A stretch of 64,000 bases of DNA, taken from positions 62,001 to 126,000 of the forward strand of contig NZ_AKNV01000001.1 in assembly GCF_000274605.1 (NCBI RefSeq), in the 5' to 3' direction. Positions 47,716 to 57,110 of the stretch are shown one piece after another. The first letter of the stretch is position 1. Each line of letters opens with the position of its first letter. This DNA comes from Helicobacter pylori NQ4053. Its GTDB lineage: Bacteria; Campylobacterota; Campylobacteria; Campylobacterales; Helicobacteraceae. The notes beneath the pieces were generated by a model. That model made no database searches. It was not told the DNA's origin and saw nothing but the letters and a program-made list of their open reading frames with translations. Position numbers and translations under genes: made by a program.

Positions 47716-48640
47716 GATTGTTTTAATCACCGGCGCTTATGGCATGGTGGGGCAGAACACGGCGTTGTATTTTAAAAAAAATAAGCCTGATGTTACTTTA
47801 CTCACCCCTAAAAAGAGCGAATTGTATTTATTGGATAAAGACAACGTTCAAGCTTATTTGAAAGAATACAAACCTACAGGCATTATCCATTGCGCCGGGA
47901 GAGTGGGGGGTATTATCGCTAACATGAACGATCTTTCAACTTACATGGTTGAAAACCTGCTGATGGGCTTGTACCTCTTTTCTAGCGCTTTAGATTTGGG
48001 CGTGAAAAAAGCCATTAATCTGGCGAGCTCTTGCACTTATCCTAAATACGCCCCTAACCCTTTAAAAGAGAGCGATTTATTGAACGGCTCTTTAGAGCCA
48101 ACGAATGAAGGCTACGCTTTAGCCAAACTCTCTGTGATGAAGTATTGCGAATACGTGAGCGCTGAAAAGGGCGTTTTTTATAAAACTCTAGTGCCTTGCA
48201 ACCTTTATGGCGAGTTTGACAAGTTTGAAGAAAAGATAGCGCACATGATACCAGGGCTTATTGCTAGGATGCACACCGCTAAATTAAAGGGTGAAAAAAA
48301 TTTTGCGATGTGGGGCGATGGCACGGCCAGAAGAGAGTATTTAAACGCTAAAGATTTAGCCAGATTCATCGCTCTCGCTTATGAGAATATCGCTCAAATG
48401 CCTAGTGTGATGAATGTCGGCTCTGGAGTGGATTACAGCATTGAAGAGTATTACGAAAAAGTCGCTCAGGTTTTAGACTATAAGGGCGTGTTTGTGAAAG
48501 ATTTATCCAAACCAGTGGGCATGCAACAAAAGCTTATGGATATTTCCAAACAAAAGGCTTTAAAATGGGAATTGGAAATCCCTTTAGAGCAGGGCATTAA
48601 AGAAGCTTATGAGTATTATTTGAAGCTTTTAGAGGTTTGA
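47708..48640 (+). CDS. fcl: Fcl (WcaG), GDP-L-fucose synthase
   Basis: 310 residues. Epimerase-reductase converting GDP-4-keto-6-deoxymannose to GDP-L-fucose. Shows [11 protein letters not shown] for cofactor binding, [11 protein letters not shown] and [15 protein letters not shown] (YxxxK). Last gene of the operon. Confidence 0.95.
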   Translation: MNEIVLITGAYGMVGQNTALYFKKNKPDVTLLTPKKSELYLLDKDNVQAYLKEYKPTGIIHCAGRVGGIIANMNDLSTYMVENLLMGLYLFSSALDLGVKKAINLASSCTYPKYAPNPLKESDLLNGSLEPTNEGYALAKLSVMKYCEYVSAEKGVFYKTLVPCNLYGEFDKFEEKIAHMIPGLIARMHTAKLKGEKNFAMWGDGTARREYLNAKDLARFIALAYENIAQMPSVMNVGSGVDYSIEEYYEKVAQVLDYKGVFVKDLSKPVGMQQKLMDISKQKALKWELEIPLEQGIKEAYEYYLKLLEV

Positions 48641-48962
48641 TCTAAAATCAAGGCTCTTATAGAGCTATAAAAACGCTTTGCTATTAGGCGTCAGGCTAGC
48701 GGTAGTTGCGATATTGTGATCATTTAGCTTCAAACAAACTTTGATCCATTAAAAGGGGTTTGGTGTGCGGCTTCGCTCTCAATTCCAAGCGCTTTTTTAT
48801 CATCAATATCAAGCCCGCTTTTTTTTGTAACACCCACTATTAAAACGCTCTCTTATTGTAAGTTTTCTCTCAAATAGCTTGAGTGTAGTAGGCTTAGACT
48901 TAGGCGATCTCTAAAAAATTTTAGAGATCAAAGGCGGTAGGGTTTTAAAAAGCGCCTTAGTT
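48641..48962. other. Intergenic region with a terminator palindrome and a gene remnant
   Basis: Between the convergent fcl and hypE lies about 320 bp. A perfect 11-bp palindrome, GATCTCTAAAA and its complement (48906-48929), could end transcription from either side. On the minus strand 48730-48852 is an open stretch of about 40 codons, reading near its end GIESEAAHQTPFNGSKFV, with no start; it looks like the end of a lost gene. Confidence 0.5.
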
Positions 48963-49961
48963 TTAGCAAATCCTAGGCAATAATTCGCCCTCTGGCATCT
49001 CTAAAATCCTTTCAAAACCCCATGCGTTCTTTAAAACCACGCTAGGATAAGGGTTTTCAAACACTTTGCCGATCACGCAAGCGTTTTTCGCTTTCTCATT
49101 ACTTTTTAAAATTTCTAAGGCTTTTGGGGCGTCCTTTTGATTGAGCGCTAACACAAACACCCCCTCATTAGCCAGCGTATAGGGTTCTAGCCCTAAAATC
49201 TCACAAATCCCTTTAGTTTCTTCTTTTAAGGGGATTTTTTCTTCTTCTATGACGATTTTCACTCTGGAGCTGTTCGCCCATTCGTTCAGCACGCTCGCTA
49301 ACCCGCCCCTAGTCGCATCTCTTAAAGCATCAATTTTGAGATCGCTTAAAAATAGGGGTTTTAATAAGGGATAGAGTAGTTGGCAATCGCTTTCTAGATT
49401 CGTTTTAAGCTTGATTTCATGACGCATCGCAAACAAGCTTGCCCCATGATTGGCGATCGTGTCGCTTAGGATAATGGCTTGCCCTTGTTGTAAATGGCGC
49501 GAAGAAATCCCTGGCTTGATGATTTTACCAATACAAGTTGTGTTGATAAAAAGCTTATCCACGCTCCCTTTTGGCACGACTTTAGTGTCTAGGGAAAGGA
49601 GTTTTAGGTTGGCTTTAAACAATTCTTTTTGTATGGATTGTAAGATTTGCTTTAAAAGAGGGATTTCTAAGCCTTCTTCTAAAATAAAACCCATATTCAA
49701 AAACAGAGGTTCGCCCCCTTGCACGCTCACGTCATTTGCGCTCCCGCAAACGCAAAGCTTGCCTATATCGCCCCCATTAAAAATTAAGGGCGTGATGACA
49801 AAACTATCCGTGCTTACGCAATATTCCCCACTAGCTTCAAATGTAGGGGCGTCTTCATCAAACGCAACAATCCATTCTTTTAAATAAGGCATGAAGACTC
49901 GCTCAATTAAAGCGTTTGTTTCTTTCCCTCCGTTCCCGCATGCTAGAGTTACGCTATCCAT
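48963..49961 (-). CDS. hypE: HypE, hydrogenase maturation protein (carbamoyl dehydratase)
   Basis: 332 residues. Receives a carbamoyl group from HypF on its C-terminal cysteine and dehydrates it to the cyanide ligand of [NiFe]-hydrogenase. The protein ends in PRIC, the acceptor cysteine. The AIR-synthase-like fold is shown by CGSANDVSVQGGEP and LRDATRGGLASVLNE. The start ATG follows AAGGAT, 2 bp after the hypF stop. Confidence 0.95.
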   Translation of the reverse strand: MDSVTLACGNGGKETNALIERVFMPYLKEWIVAFDEDAPTFEASGEYCVSTDSFVITPLIFNGGDIGKLCVCGSANDVSVQGGEPLFLNMGFILEEGLEIPLLKQILQSIQKELFKANLKLLSLDTKVVPKGSVDKLFINTTCIGKIIKPGISSRHLQQGQAIILSDTIANHGASLFAMRHEIKLKTNLESDCQLLYPLLKPLFLSDLKIDALRDATRGGLASVLNEWANSSRVKIVIEEEKIPLKEETKGICEILGLEPYTLANEGVFVLALNQKDAPKALEILKSNEKAKNACVIGKVFENPYPSVVLKNAWGFERILEMPEGELLPRIC

Positions 49962-49963
49962 TT

Positions 49964-52237
49964 TTATCCTTTTTTGATGATTATAGGGTTGAAATACGCC
50001 ATTAAGGCTTGACCGACAGGGATACTGCTGTCATTAGGGGGGAAATGCTTGTGGAAAAAATACTCCCTTTGAAGCTTTTTGAATCGCTTGGCTAATTGTT
50101 CGCACAACAATTGGTTGCAAAACACGCCCCCACTGCACACCACGACATGCTCTTTAAAAGGCGCAATCAAAGCGGTAATGATTTCTACTAAGCTGTTAAA
50201 AAATTTCTTAGCGATGCGATTGGGTTCTAAAACGCCCAAATCCTTTTCAAACGCTTGATAAAATTCCTTCAAACGCACCACGCTGTTTTTGATTTCAAAA
50301 GGGTAAAAGGCGATCTCATCGCTTTGTAGGGCTAAATTTTCTAAAACCTGCCCGCTTTCTGCTTCAAAACTGATCGTTCCCACTAAATCCAAACTAAACG
50401 CCACTATATCAAACAAACGCCCTATGGAATTGGTGGCGACGCTTTGAATTTTTTTGTCATGCATTTGTTTAAAAATTTCTAATTCGTCTTCTTTGAAATG
50501 CTTTTGAACGCGTTTTAAAAGCTTGTTGAGCTGGTGTTTTAAAGCGATTTCTAAAACCAATCTTCTAGGCTCTTTGATCGCTTTTTGCCCCCCTAAAAGC
50601 CAAAATTCTTCAAACCTGGCGGTTTCTTCAATGCGTTCCAAATCCCCCACAAAACACTCCGCCCCATAAACCTTATTTTCATAAGCCCCACTCCCATCCC
50701 AAACAATACCTATAAAGGGGTGATTTAAATGCGGATCTTGTAATAATGCATCTAAAACGCTCGCTAAAAAGTGGGCATGGTGGTGCTGGACTTGCAATAA
50801 GGGCGCATTAAAATCAAAAGCCATTTGAGTGGTGGTGTAGTTTTGATGCTTGTCGCAAGCTAAGAGCGTGGGCTTGAAATCATAGGTTTTTAAGAAAAAA
50901 TTCAAAGTTTCTTTAAAGTGCTTTTCATTTTCTAAAACGCTCAAATCCCCACAAAAAGGCGAGAGTAAAAGAACAGAAGTTTCGCTATCCAATAAGCTAA
51001 AATGCCCTTTTTGCTCCGCTCCAAGCGCTAAAATCTTTTGTTGCGAACCATTAGAGCGTTTGGGCAAAGCAAGGTAAAGGGGGGCAAACCCCCTAGCCAA
51101 ACGCATGGGGCGAATGATATTATCCACACGCTGCACGATACTGTCATCAATCCTGTGGATGATGGCGCGGTTGTGCGTGAGCTTAAAATCAAAAATAAAA
51201 TGAAGCGAATCGATCTCTTTTTCATCGCTCGCTAAAGGGAGGGAGCTGAAATTTGCGCTCGTGAATACAATAGGGAAATCCAATAAATCCAGTAATAAAG
51301 CATGCAAAGGGGTATAGGGCAAAATCACGCCATAAAAGGGGGAGTTTTTGGCGATATTGGGGGCTAATTGGGTGTCAGGTTTTTTACGCACTAAAAGAAT
51401 GGGGGCGCTTACCGAATTTAAGCTTTCGCATTCTAATGCGTTCAAAAACGCATGCTGTTTGGCTGAATTTAGGTCTTTAAACATGAGTGCGAAAGGCTTT
51501 AAGGGGCGGTTTTTTAAAAGCCGTAACCTCTCTATGGTTTTAAAATTCCTCGCATCGCACAAGAGAGCAAAGCCCCCCAAACCTTTAAGAGCGATGATTT
51601 TACCCTTTTGAATGTCTTTAGCGCATTCTAAAAGTGCGTCATCATTTTTGAATCGCTTATAATTGAGCGCAATACCGCACTTTTTGCAGCTGATGCCTTG
51701 AATGTGGAATCGTTTGTTATGAGCGTCTTTATAAACGGATGCGCAAAATCCGCAGAGTTTGAAAGGTTTTAAGGCGGAGTTTTCTCTGTCATAGGGCAGG
51801 GCGTTTAAAAGGCTGTATCTCGCCCCGCACTTCGCGCAAGAATTGAAAGCGTAATGAAAATAGGGGGAGTTTTTATCTCTGATTTCGCGCAAGCAATCCT
51901 CACACACGCCTAAATCTTTAGGGATTTGACTGAGTAAATTCAAGGGGTGGTTCTTGCTTTCTAAAATCCTAAAATCATTGAAATGAAGCGCCTTATCATA
52001 AGGGCTAATAATGATTTTTTCCACCAACGCTAAGGGGGGCAATCCTTTTTTTAGGGCGTTTAAAAAAGACTCTGTTTTATGAGCGGGTAAGACAATCTCT
52101 AAAGCCGCTTGGGCGTTACGCGCAAAGCCTACAAGCCCTAATTTTTGAGCCAGGGTATAAACAAAAGGGCGCATGCCCACGCCCTGAACTACGCCAAAAA
52201 GCGTGATCTTATTCAATAAAGCTGCATCGTTACACAA
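49964..52237 (-). CDS. hypF: HypF, carbamoyltransferase of hydrogenase maturation
   Basis: 757 residues. Domains in order: acylphosphatase (GVVQGVGMRPFVY), two zinc-finger Cys motifs (CEDCLREI...CAKCGARYS and CGFCASVY...CKKCG), a YrdC-like domain (LKGLGGFALLCDA) and a Kae1-like domain with QVQHHHAHFLASVL. The start is TTG at 52237 after GGGAG (spacing 6); a second TTG at 52216 overlaps the aguA stop and is an alternative. It overlaps the end of aguA by 25 bp. Confidence 0.93.
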   Translation of the reverse strand: MCNDAALLNKITLFGVVQGVGMRPFVYTLAQKLGLVGFARNAQAALEIVLPAHKTESFLNALKKGLPPLALVEKIIISPYDKALHFNDFRILESKNHPLNLLSQIPKDLGVCEDCLREIRDKNSPYFHYAFNSCAKCGARYSLLNALPYDRENSALKPFKLCGFCASVYKDAHNKRFHIQGISCKKCGIALNYKRFKNDDALLECAKDIQKGKIIALKGLGGFALLCDARNFKTIERLRLLKNRPLKPFALMFKDLNSAKQHAFLNALECESLNSVSAPILLVRKKPDTQLAPNIAKNSPFYGVILPYTPLHALLLDLLDFPIVFTSANFSSLPLASDEKEIDSLHFIFDFKLTHNRAIIHRIDDSIVQRVDNIIRPMRLARGFAPLYLALPKRSNGSQQKILALGAEQKGHFSLLDSETSVLLLSPFCGDLSVLENEKHFKETLNFFLKTYDFKPTLLACDKHQNYTTTQMAFDFNAPLLQVQHHHAHFLASVLDALLQDPHLNHPFIGIVWDGSGAYENKVYGAECFVGDLERIEETARFEEFWLLGGQKAIKEPRRLVLEIALKHQLNKLLKRVQKHFKEDELEIFKQMHDKKIQSVATNSIGRLFDIVAFSLDLVGTISFEAESGQVLENLALQSDEIAFYPFEIKNSVVRLKEFYQAFEKDLGVLEPNRIAKKFFNSLVEIITALIAPFKEHVVVCSGGVFCNQLLCEQLAKRFKKLQREYFFHKHFPPNDSSIPVGQALMAYFNPIIIKKG

Positions 52238-53205
52238 TGCAAACTCCCATGCTGTTTGATTAGAGTATTACAATCAACCCCTATCACTTCTAAGGGCGTG
52301 TGTTGTTTTAAGGTTTCTAAAATGAGCGCGTCTTTATGGTCGTTGTAAGTGGGGACAATCAGAGCGTTATTGCACAATAAAAAATTCACATAAGTCGCCG
52401 GCAAGCGTTGTTGGTTTGCATCATAAATGGCTTTGGGGATTTCTAGGGGGATGAGTTTATAAGGCGTGCCGTCTAGTTTTTTAAAGGTTTTTAATTCTTC
52501 TTGCATTTTTTTTAAGGCTGTGTAATGCTCATCGTTTTCATCCTCGCATGCGCTATAAACAATGGTGTCTTTATTTAAAAAACGAGCGAGCGTGTCGGTA
52601 TGGCTATCGGTATCATCGCCCTTTAAATAGCCATAAGAATACCACAGCACTTGTTTAGCCCCTAATTCCTTTTTAAGCATGTTTTCTATTCCATTTTGAT
52701 TCAAATGGGGGTTACGATTTTTTTCTAGCAGGCATTGGGTGTTGGTTAAAACGCTCCCGGCCCCATCGCTTTCTATGCTCCCGCCCTCTAAAATATAGGG
52801 CATCGTTTTTAAAGGGTGTTTTAAAAACCCTAAATGTTTGAGCTTGAAATTCACCTGATTGTCTAAATTGGACGGGTATTTTAACCCCCAGCCATTAAAG
52901 CCAAAATCCAAGCACTCCAAAACGCCCTGATTTTCAACGCTGATCGCTCCAAAATCCCTAGCCCATGTGTCGTTGGTGTCAATCCTTGCGATCTCTACAC
53001 CGGGTAAGTTTTTAAGCGTTTCATAACCGATAATATCGTTAGTATGGACGCACACTAACACTTTAGCGTGTTGGGCTATGGTTTGAATGATGTGTAAAAA
53101 GCTCTCTCTGGCCTCTTCAATGCAATACGCCCAGTCGCCAAACTCATGGGGGAACGCCATTAAAATCGCTTGGATTTTTTCAAACTCCGCTAACATTCTT
53201 TTCAT
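52213..53205 (-). CDS. aguA: Agmatine deiminase / peptidylarginine-deiminase family
   Basis: 330 residues from ATG at 53205 (MKRMLAEFEKIQAILMAFPH); an upstream start would add seven residues. The guanidino-modifying fold is shown by TWARDFGAI, YILEGGSIESDGAGSVLTN, DTDSHTDTLARF and the C-terminal nucleophile Cys in GSLHCVTMQL. It makes N-carbamoylputrescine from agmatine, linking to the polyamine enzyme NspC. Locus matches HP0049. Confidence 0.9.
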   Translation of the reverse strand: MKRMLAEFEKIQAILMAFPHEFGDWAYCIEEARESFLHIIQTIAQHAKVLVCVHTNDIIGYETLKNLPGVEIARIDTNDTWARDFGAISVENQGVLECLDFGFNGWGLKYPSNLDNQVNFKLKHLGFLKHPLKTMPYILEGGSIESDGAGSVLTNTQCLLEKNRNPHLNQNGIENMLKKELGAKQVLWYSYGYLKGDDTDSHTDTLARFLNKDTIVYSACEDENDEHYTALKKMQEELKTFKKLDGTPYKLIPLEIPKAIYDANQQRLPATYVNFLLCNNALIVPTYNDHKDALILETLKQHTPLEVIGVDCNTLIKQHGSLHCVTMQLY

Positions 53206-53263
53206 TAAAAATATCCTTTTAAGCAACTATAACACAATCTCATTCAAATAGCGTTTTTAAAAG

Positions 53264-53956
53264 CTAGCTCAAACGCTTTTGCGCGATTTGAAAATATTCT
53301 TTTTCTGATTCTATACCGATAAAATTTCGTTTTAAATTTTTGCACGCTAAGCCGGTGGTGCCGCTCCCCATGAAAGGATCTAGCACGATGTCATTAGGGT
53401 TTGTGTGGATGGAAATGATTTTTTCCATTAAGGCTAGGCTTTTTTGCGTGGGGTGTTTCACTCTTTCAATCCCGCTCACCACAGGGCTTTTTAAGATCAA
53501 AGGCCGTAAATATTTTTTATCTTCAGGTTTGTTAAACACCCATTTGGCTTTCTTTTTAACCGCCCATAGGGCAAATTCTGTGTCTTGGACATAGCGCCGG
53601 TGGATGTTTCTTGGCATGGGATTGGTTTTAACCCATTGGATAAAGTCTTTGACTACAAAGCCGTTTTCTTCTAAAAAATCAGCGATATAGCTTATAAACC
53701 TGTAAGAGCAAAAAACCACCATGCAGCCGTTTGGATTGACTAAAGGGGCGTAATGTGTGATCCATTCTAAAAGCTTGAAATTTTTATCCCATTCCCCAAA
53801 ATCTATGCCTTGCCTTTTAGCGCTCTTTAGGGTGGAAAAATTGTTTTTAACCGAAATGTTGTAAGGAGGATCCGTGATGATCGCATCCACTTTTAAATTT
53901 TGCTGGTGAAAATCATTGATGATTTCAAAAGCGTCAGCGTGATAAATCTGTATCAT
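53264..53956 (-). CDS. N6-adenine DNA methyltransferase, beta class
   Basis: 230 residues. Motif IV DPPY is at residues 29-32 and motif [15 protein letters not shown] near 193-206, the order of beta-class amino-methyltransferases. The locus matches HP0050 (M1.HpyAVI in strain 26695), whose partner is the C5 enzyme broken here. It is apparently intact although the neighbouring methyltransferase is not. It overlaps the C5 fragment by 23 bp. Confidence 0.88.
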   Translation of the reverse strand: MIQIYHADAFEIINDFHQQNLKVDAIITDPPYNISVKNNFSTLKSAKRQGIDFGEWDKNFKLLEWITHYAPLVNPNGCMVVFCSYRFISYIADFLEENGFVVKDFIQWVKTNPMPRNIHRRYVQDTEFALWAVKKKAKWVFNKPEDKKYLRPLILKSPVVSGIERVKHPTQKSLALMEKIISIHTNPNDIVLDPFMGSGTTGLACKNLKRNFIGIESEKEYFQIAQKRLS

Positions 53957-54513
53957 TTCTTGTGCTTTTTAAGATCGCTTTGCCTAAGGCTAGGGCTAGA
54001 AGAGGGGGCACAGCGTTACCGATTTGCTTACAAACGCTCGTTTTATTACCATAAAAGATATAATCATCGCTAAAACTCTGTATCCTGGCGGCTTCTCTGG
54101 GCGTGATAGAGCGGTGCAATTCAGGGTGGGAGTTGGTGCCATTGCTCGGAGTTACTAAATGAGAGCGGTTAAAAAAGTCGTTGTCTATGAGCAGGTTTAA
54201 AAGTTTCTTATAAAAAGCGTTTTCGTCTAAATTTAAGTCGTTTTCTAAAATGAAAACAAAAGTTCCTTTGATTTTTGTAACGCTTTCTTGATTGGATTGC
54301 CAAATTTGATGCGCGCTTAAAATATTGAGAGCGTTTAAAACTCGTGCTTTGCTTTCTTCATAGCCAGAGGTAAATTTTGAAGCCCTATAAGAGCACACCC
54401 CATAAATACAACCATTTTTAATTTGAAAACGGCTCAACAACACCCCTAAATTAAAGGGATCAATAGCGTTTAAAAAGCGAGAAACAAGCAACAATAACCT
54501 TTCATTTTTTTAA
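53934..54513 (-). pseudogene. C-terminal half of a C5-cytosine DNA methyltransferase (broken gene)
   Basis: The open frame from 54494 encodes 186 residues. Motifs IX-X are clear ([15 protein letters not shown], then [16 protein letters not shown]), preceded by a likely target-recognition region. The catalytic Pro-Cys motif IV and motifs VI and VIII are absent, so it cannot methylate alone. The 5' end runs into a direct repeat (54411-54513) also found at 56831-56929. The N-terminal motif I fragment of the gene survives at 56955-57071. Confidence 0.85.
54411..54513. repeat. Direct repeat B, about 100 bp, downstream flank of the R-M insertion
   Basis: Starts ACCATTTTTAATTTG and ends near TTTCATTTTTTTAAA. 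It matches 56831-56929 almost throughout (a few substitutions and a short indel). Both copies derive from the C5 methyltransferase gene. Confidence 0.88.
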
Positions 54514-54862
54514 AGGATTATAAAATAACGCTCATTAGTTTTTGTTTAAAGGTTTTATCATACTGCTAATGCTACCAACAGAGCATGATTTAAAAAAATT
54601 TCAATCTAAACTCTCATCAAAGAGCTTTAAGTTAAAAGACTTACGATATTGAATAAGCGCATCATTGGATTTCTTGGGAGTGTCATTTAAATTTTTAAAC
54701 ACATCATAGGGTTTTAGCATTCAAAAATAGGTTTGCAAAAGAATACAATCATATCAATTAACATAGTGAGTTTTTTGACTCCATTTAAAAAAAGCGTGAG
54801 TTTAAGCGTAAAAGAAAACTTGTATCAAGTTTTATTGGAGCTATCTTTGACCCAATACAATT
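54514..54862. other. Intergenic region with a possible gene remnant
   Basis: A 39-codon frame on the minus strand (54601-54720, peptide starting MLKPYDVFKNLNDTPKK) follows a stop codon directly and has no ribosome-binding site. It could be the tail of a lost gene of the same insertion. Nothing else is recognised. Confidence 0.4.
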
Positions 54863-55894
54863 TTAAAAAACAAGGAAATCATAAAAATTTTGAGAAACAA
54901 ACAAGTCTTTTGTTATTGTTTCAAGCTTGTTTTTGCAAGCTTTGATAGCTAAACTGGAATTATCAATGCCTATAAATTTTCGTTGCAATAAAAATGCAGA
55001 TTTTAAGGTTGTTCCAGAACCACAAAAACAATCTAAAACAATACTATCTTTATTAGAAGAGGTTTTAATGATTAAGTCTAATAATTGAGCGTTTTTTTCT
55101 GTAGGGTAGCTTGGATATTGTGGGTCTTTAAATTCCCAGATGTCTTGGACTCTTTTGCCAGCTTGTTCTAAGGCATAAATTTTTTTTCTAGGGTTATTAT
55201 TGTTAGAATACTCAATCAAACCTTCTTTATCCCAACGCTCAAGTGTGGCAATATCAGTACGCCAATGCCGCCCTTTTGGAGGTAGCATGCCTTTAAATGC
55301 TTTAGAGCATTCGCCACTTTCTACTTCTCCTGGAGCATGTATTGGAACGGTAGTGTAACGCCTTTTATCCTTGTCAATTTTAGGGAATCGTTTTTCTAAA
55401 TCTTGTGGCGTATAAGGGATCTTAGGCTCGTTAAAAATGGGATTTTTTCCTTTAGAATAAAATAAAATCATATCTTTTATATTGCCATAGCCCATCCTTT
55501 TAAAATTTTTAGGATTGCACTTTATGCGTGTGATTTCATTTCTAAAATTTTGTATGCCAAATATTTCATCTAACATTACCTTAACATAATGTCCTATCTT
55601 ATAATCTGTATGCACATAGATAGAGCCTTGTTCTGAAAGCAATTCTTTAAGCAATACTAGGCGCTGCTTTAAAAATTCTATAAAATTCATACCCACTACT
55701 TTGTCGCTATAAGCAATATCGCCTTTCTTAGAATTGCTAATTGTGGTTGCTCTACCATTTGTGATAGTAAAATGATTGTTTGTAGCAAATGGAGGGTCAA
55801 TATATATCAAATCTATTTTTCCTTTTAGGTTTTTGTCATTTAACAAAAAAAGTAGAGCGATTGAATTTTCTGCTTGTATCAATAAGTTTTGCAT
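54863..55894 (-). CDS. Type II DNA methyltransferase, N6-adenine/N4-cytosine, beta class
   Basis: 343 residues. Motif IV is DPPF (residues 33-36) and motif I, VLDCFCGSGTTLKSA, is near 295-309, so the order is IV-TRD-I (beta class). The central region (about 120-260) would recognise the target. The start ATG is 9 bp after the neighbouring endonuclease-like gene, fitting a coupled R-M pair. The recognition sequence cannot be read from the protein. Confidence 0.88.
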   Translation of the reverse strand: MQNLLIQAENSIALLFLLNDKNLKGKIDLIYIDPPFATNNHFTITNGRATTISNSKKGDIAYSDKVVGMNFIEFLKQRLVLLKELLSEQGSIYVHTDYKIGHYVKVMLDEIFGIQNFRNEITRIKCNPKNFKRMGYGNIKDMILFYSKGKNPIFNEPKIPYTPQDLEKRFPKIDKDKRRYTTVPIHAPGEVESGECSKAFKGMLPPKGRHWRTDIATLERWDKEGLIEYSNNNNPRKKIYALEQAGKRVQDIWEFKDPQYPSYPTEKNAQLLDLIIKTSSNKDSIVLDCFCGSGTTLKSAFLLQRKFIGIDNSSLAIKACKNKLETITKDLFVSQNFYDFLVF

Positions 55895-55903
55895 TTCTCT
55901 TAT

Positions 55904-56686
55904 TTAAATTTGGTATAAAAATTCTCGTAGCACTAACGCGCTCATAATATGATAGTTTCTATAAGTAGTATCTAGCAATTTACGCATTTTATTATTGCTT
56001 TCAATATATAATACGCCATCTAAAATAGCTACTTTAATCGCTTTGATGTTGGGCGTTTCAATTGTGTTGATAGCGTCGTTAAATTGAGCGTTTTGGTGTC
56101 CTCCAAAATCAGTTAAAAATTTAGCTTCGCCAATAATGTATTTTTTGTTAAATCTTGCCACAAAGTCTAGCCCTTTATGATGGTGATAATTTAAATGAGA
56201 TTTGGCAAATTCTGCCATGACATTATCGCTTGCTTTTAAAATGGCATCGTTTTCATTCGCTATAAAATCATTTAAATCTACAGGCTCAACACCTAAAGAT
56301 TTATTATTGATCCAATCTTTAAACATAGGACCGATTTGGCGGTTTGTTTCTTTTGGTTCACTGCATTTTTCAAAAATTTTATTAAGCCCCATTTCATACA
56401 ATCTCCCACAAATACGATTAATTGTTCTTGGATTGCGTTCTAAAGCGCTTTTATCCCGTTTTAAATAAGCCATATAACTATCTTTAATAGGGAATAAATC
56501 TAAATTAAGCAATTCAGTTATTAAGGCTAAATTGTCTTTTCGTTTAAAATGATATTCAACATTAGACCAAATTTTTGAATCAATCTCTCTCAAACCTTCT
56601 GGAATTGTAGGATATACTTGAAACAAGTCATCCAAATAGGAGCGTTGATTAGCGTATTCTATGCTTAGCTTTGTCCAATAATTCAC
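55904..56686 (-). CDS. Putative type II restriction endonuclease
   Basis: About 260 residues; a GTG at 56686 (or TTG at 56689) follows AAAAAGG, while an earlier GTG at 56716 lacks a site. The C-terminal third has GLDFVARFNKKYIIGEAKFLTDFGG-type sequence: an Asp followed by Glu-x-Lys, the PD-(D/E)xK nuclease pattern (shown as GLDFVAR and IIGEAKFLTDFGG). Placement upstream of a methyltransferase supports a restriction enzyme. I do not recognise the specificity. Confidence 0.72.
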   Translation of the reverse strand: MNYWTKLSIEYANQRSYLDDLFQVYPTIPEGLREIDSKIWSNVEYHFKRKDNLALITELLNLDLFPIKDSYMAYLKRDKSALERNPRTINRICGRLYEMGLNKIFEKCSEPKETNRQIGPMFKDWINNKSLGVEPVDLNDFIANENDAILKASDNVMAEFAKSHLNYHHHKGLDFVARFNKKYIIGEAKFLTDFGGHQNAQFNDAINTIETPNIKAIKVAILDGVLYIESNNKMRKLLDTTYRNYHIMSALVLREFLYQI

Positions 56687-56830
56687 CAATTTAACCTTTT
56701 TGAAAAATAGTTTCACTGCATGGATTGTAACAAAAATATTGCTTAAATTTCTAAAAATAATTTTAGGATAAGAAGTGTTTTTGATTGAAAAATAAGTTTT
56801 TAAAGTTCGCTATTTTATCAAATAAAGACG

Positions 56831-56929
56831 ACCATTTTTAATTTGGAAACGGCTCAACAACACTCAAATTAAAGGGGTCAATAGCGTTTAAAAAGTAAGA
56901 AACAAGCAACAATAACCTTTCATTTTTTA
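56831..56929. repeat. Direct repeat A, about 100 bp, upstream flank of the R-M insertion
   Basis: Partner of 54411-54513. It lies between the N-terminal C5 methyltransferase fragment and the endonuclease gene, oriented the same way as copy B. Confidence 0.88.
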
Positions 56930-56954
56930 AAAATTGATTATCTCATTATAGATC

Positions 56955-57071
56955 CTATAATCGCCATTCAAATTTTGATCTATCATAGTTCCTATATCCT
57001 AAAAGCCCATAGCACCCCACTCCTGCCCCAGAAAATAAAGAAATATAGGTTAAGGTTTGATTAAAGAGCAT
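56955..57071 (-). pseudogene. N-terminal fragment of the broken C5-cytosine methyltransferase
   Basis: ATG at 57069-57071 opens a 38-codon frame starting MLFNQTLTYISLFSGAGVGC. SLFSGAGVGCYGL is C5-methyltransferase motif I, the SAM-binding loop. The frame stops at TAG (56955-56957). The rest of the gene is missing or lies in the C-terminal fragment at 53934-54513, about 2.4 kb away. Confidence 0.85.
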
Positions 57072-57110
57072 AGGGGGATTAAGGATTAAACTAAACTCAT
57101 TTGAAGCGTT

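Noticed and set aside
54733..54945. 70-codon plus-strand frame near the methyltransferase 3' end
   Set aside because: No ribosome-binding site, overlaps the opposite gene, and the sequence looks random.
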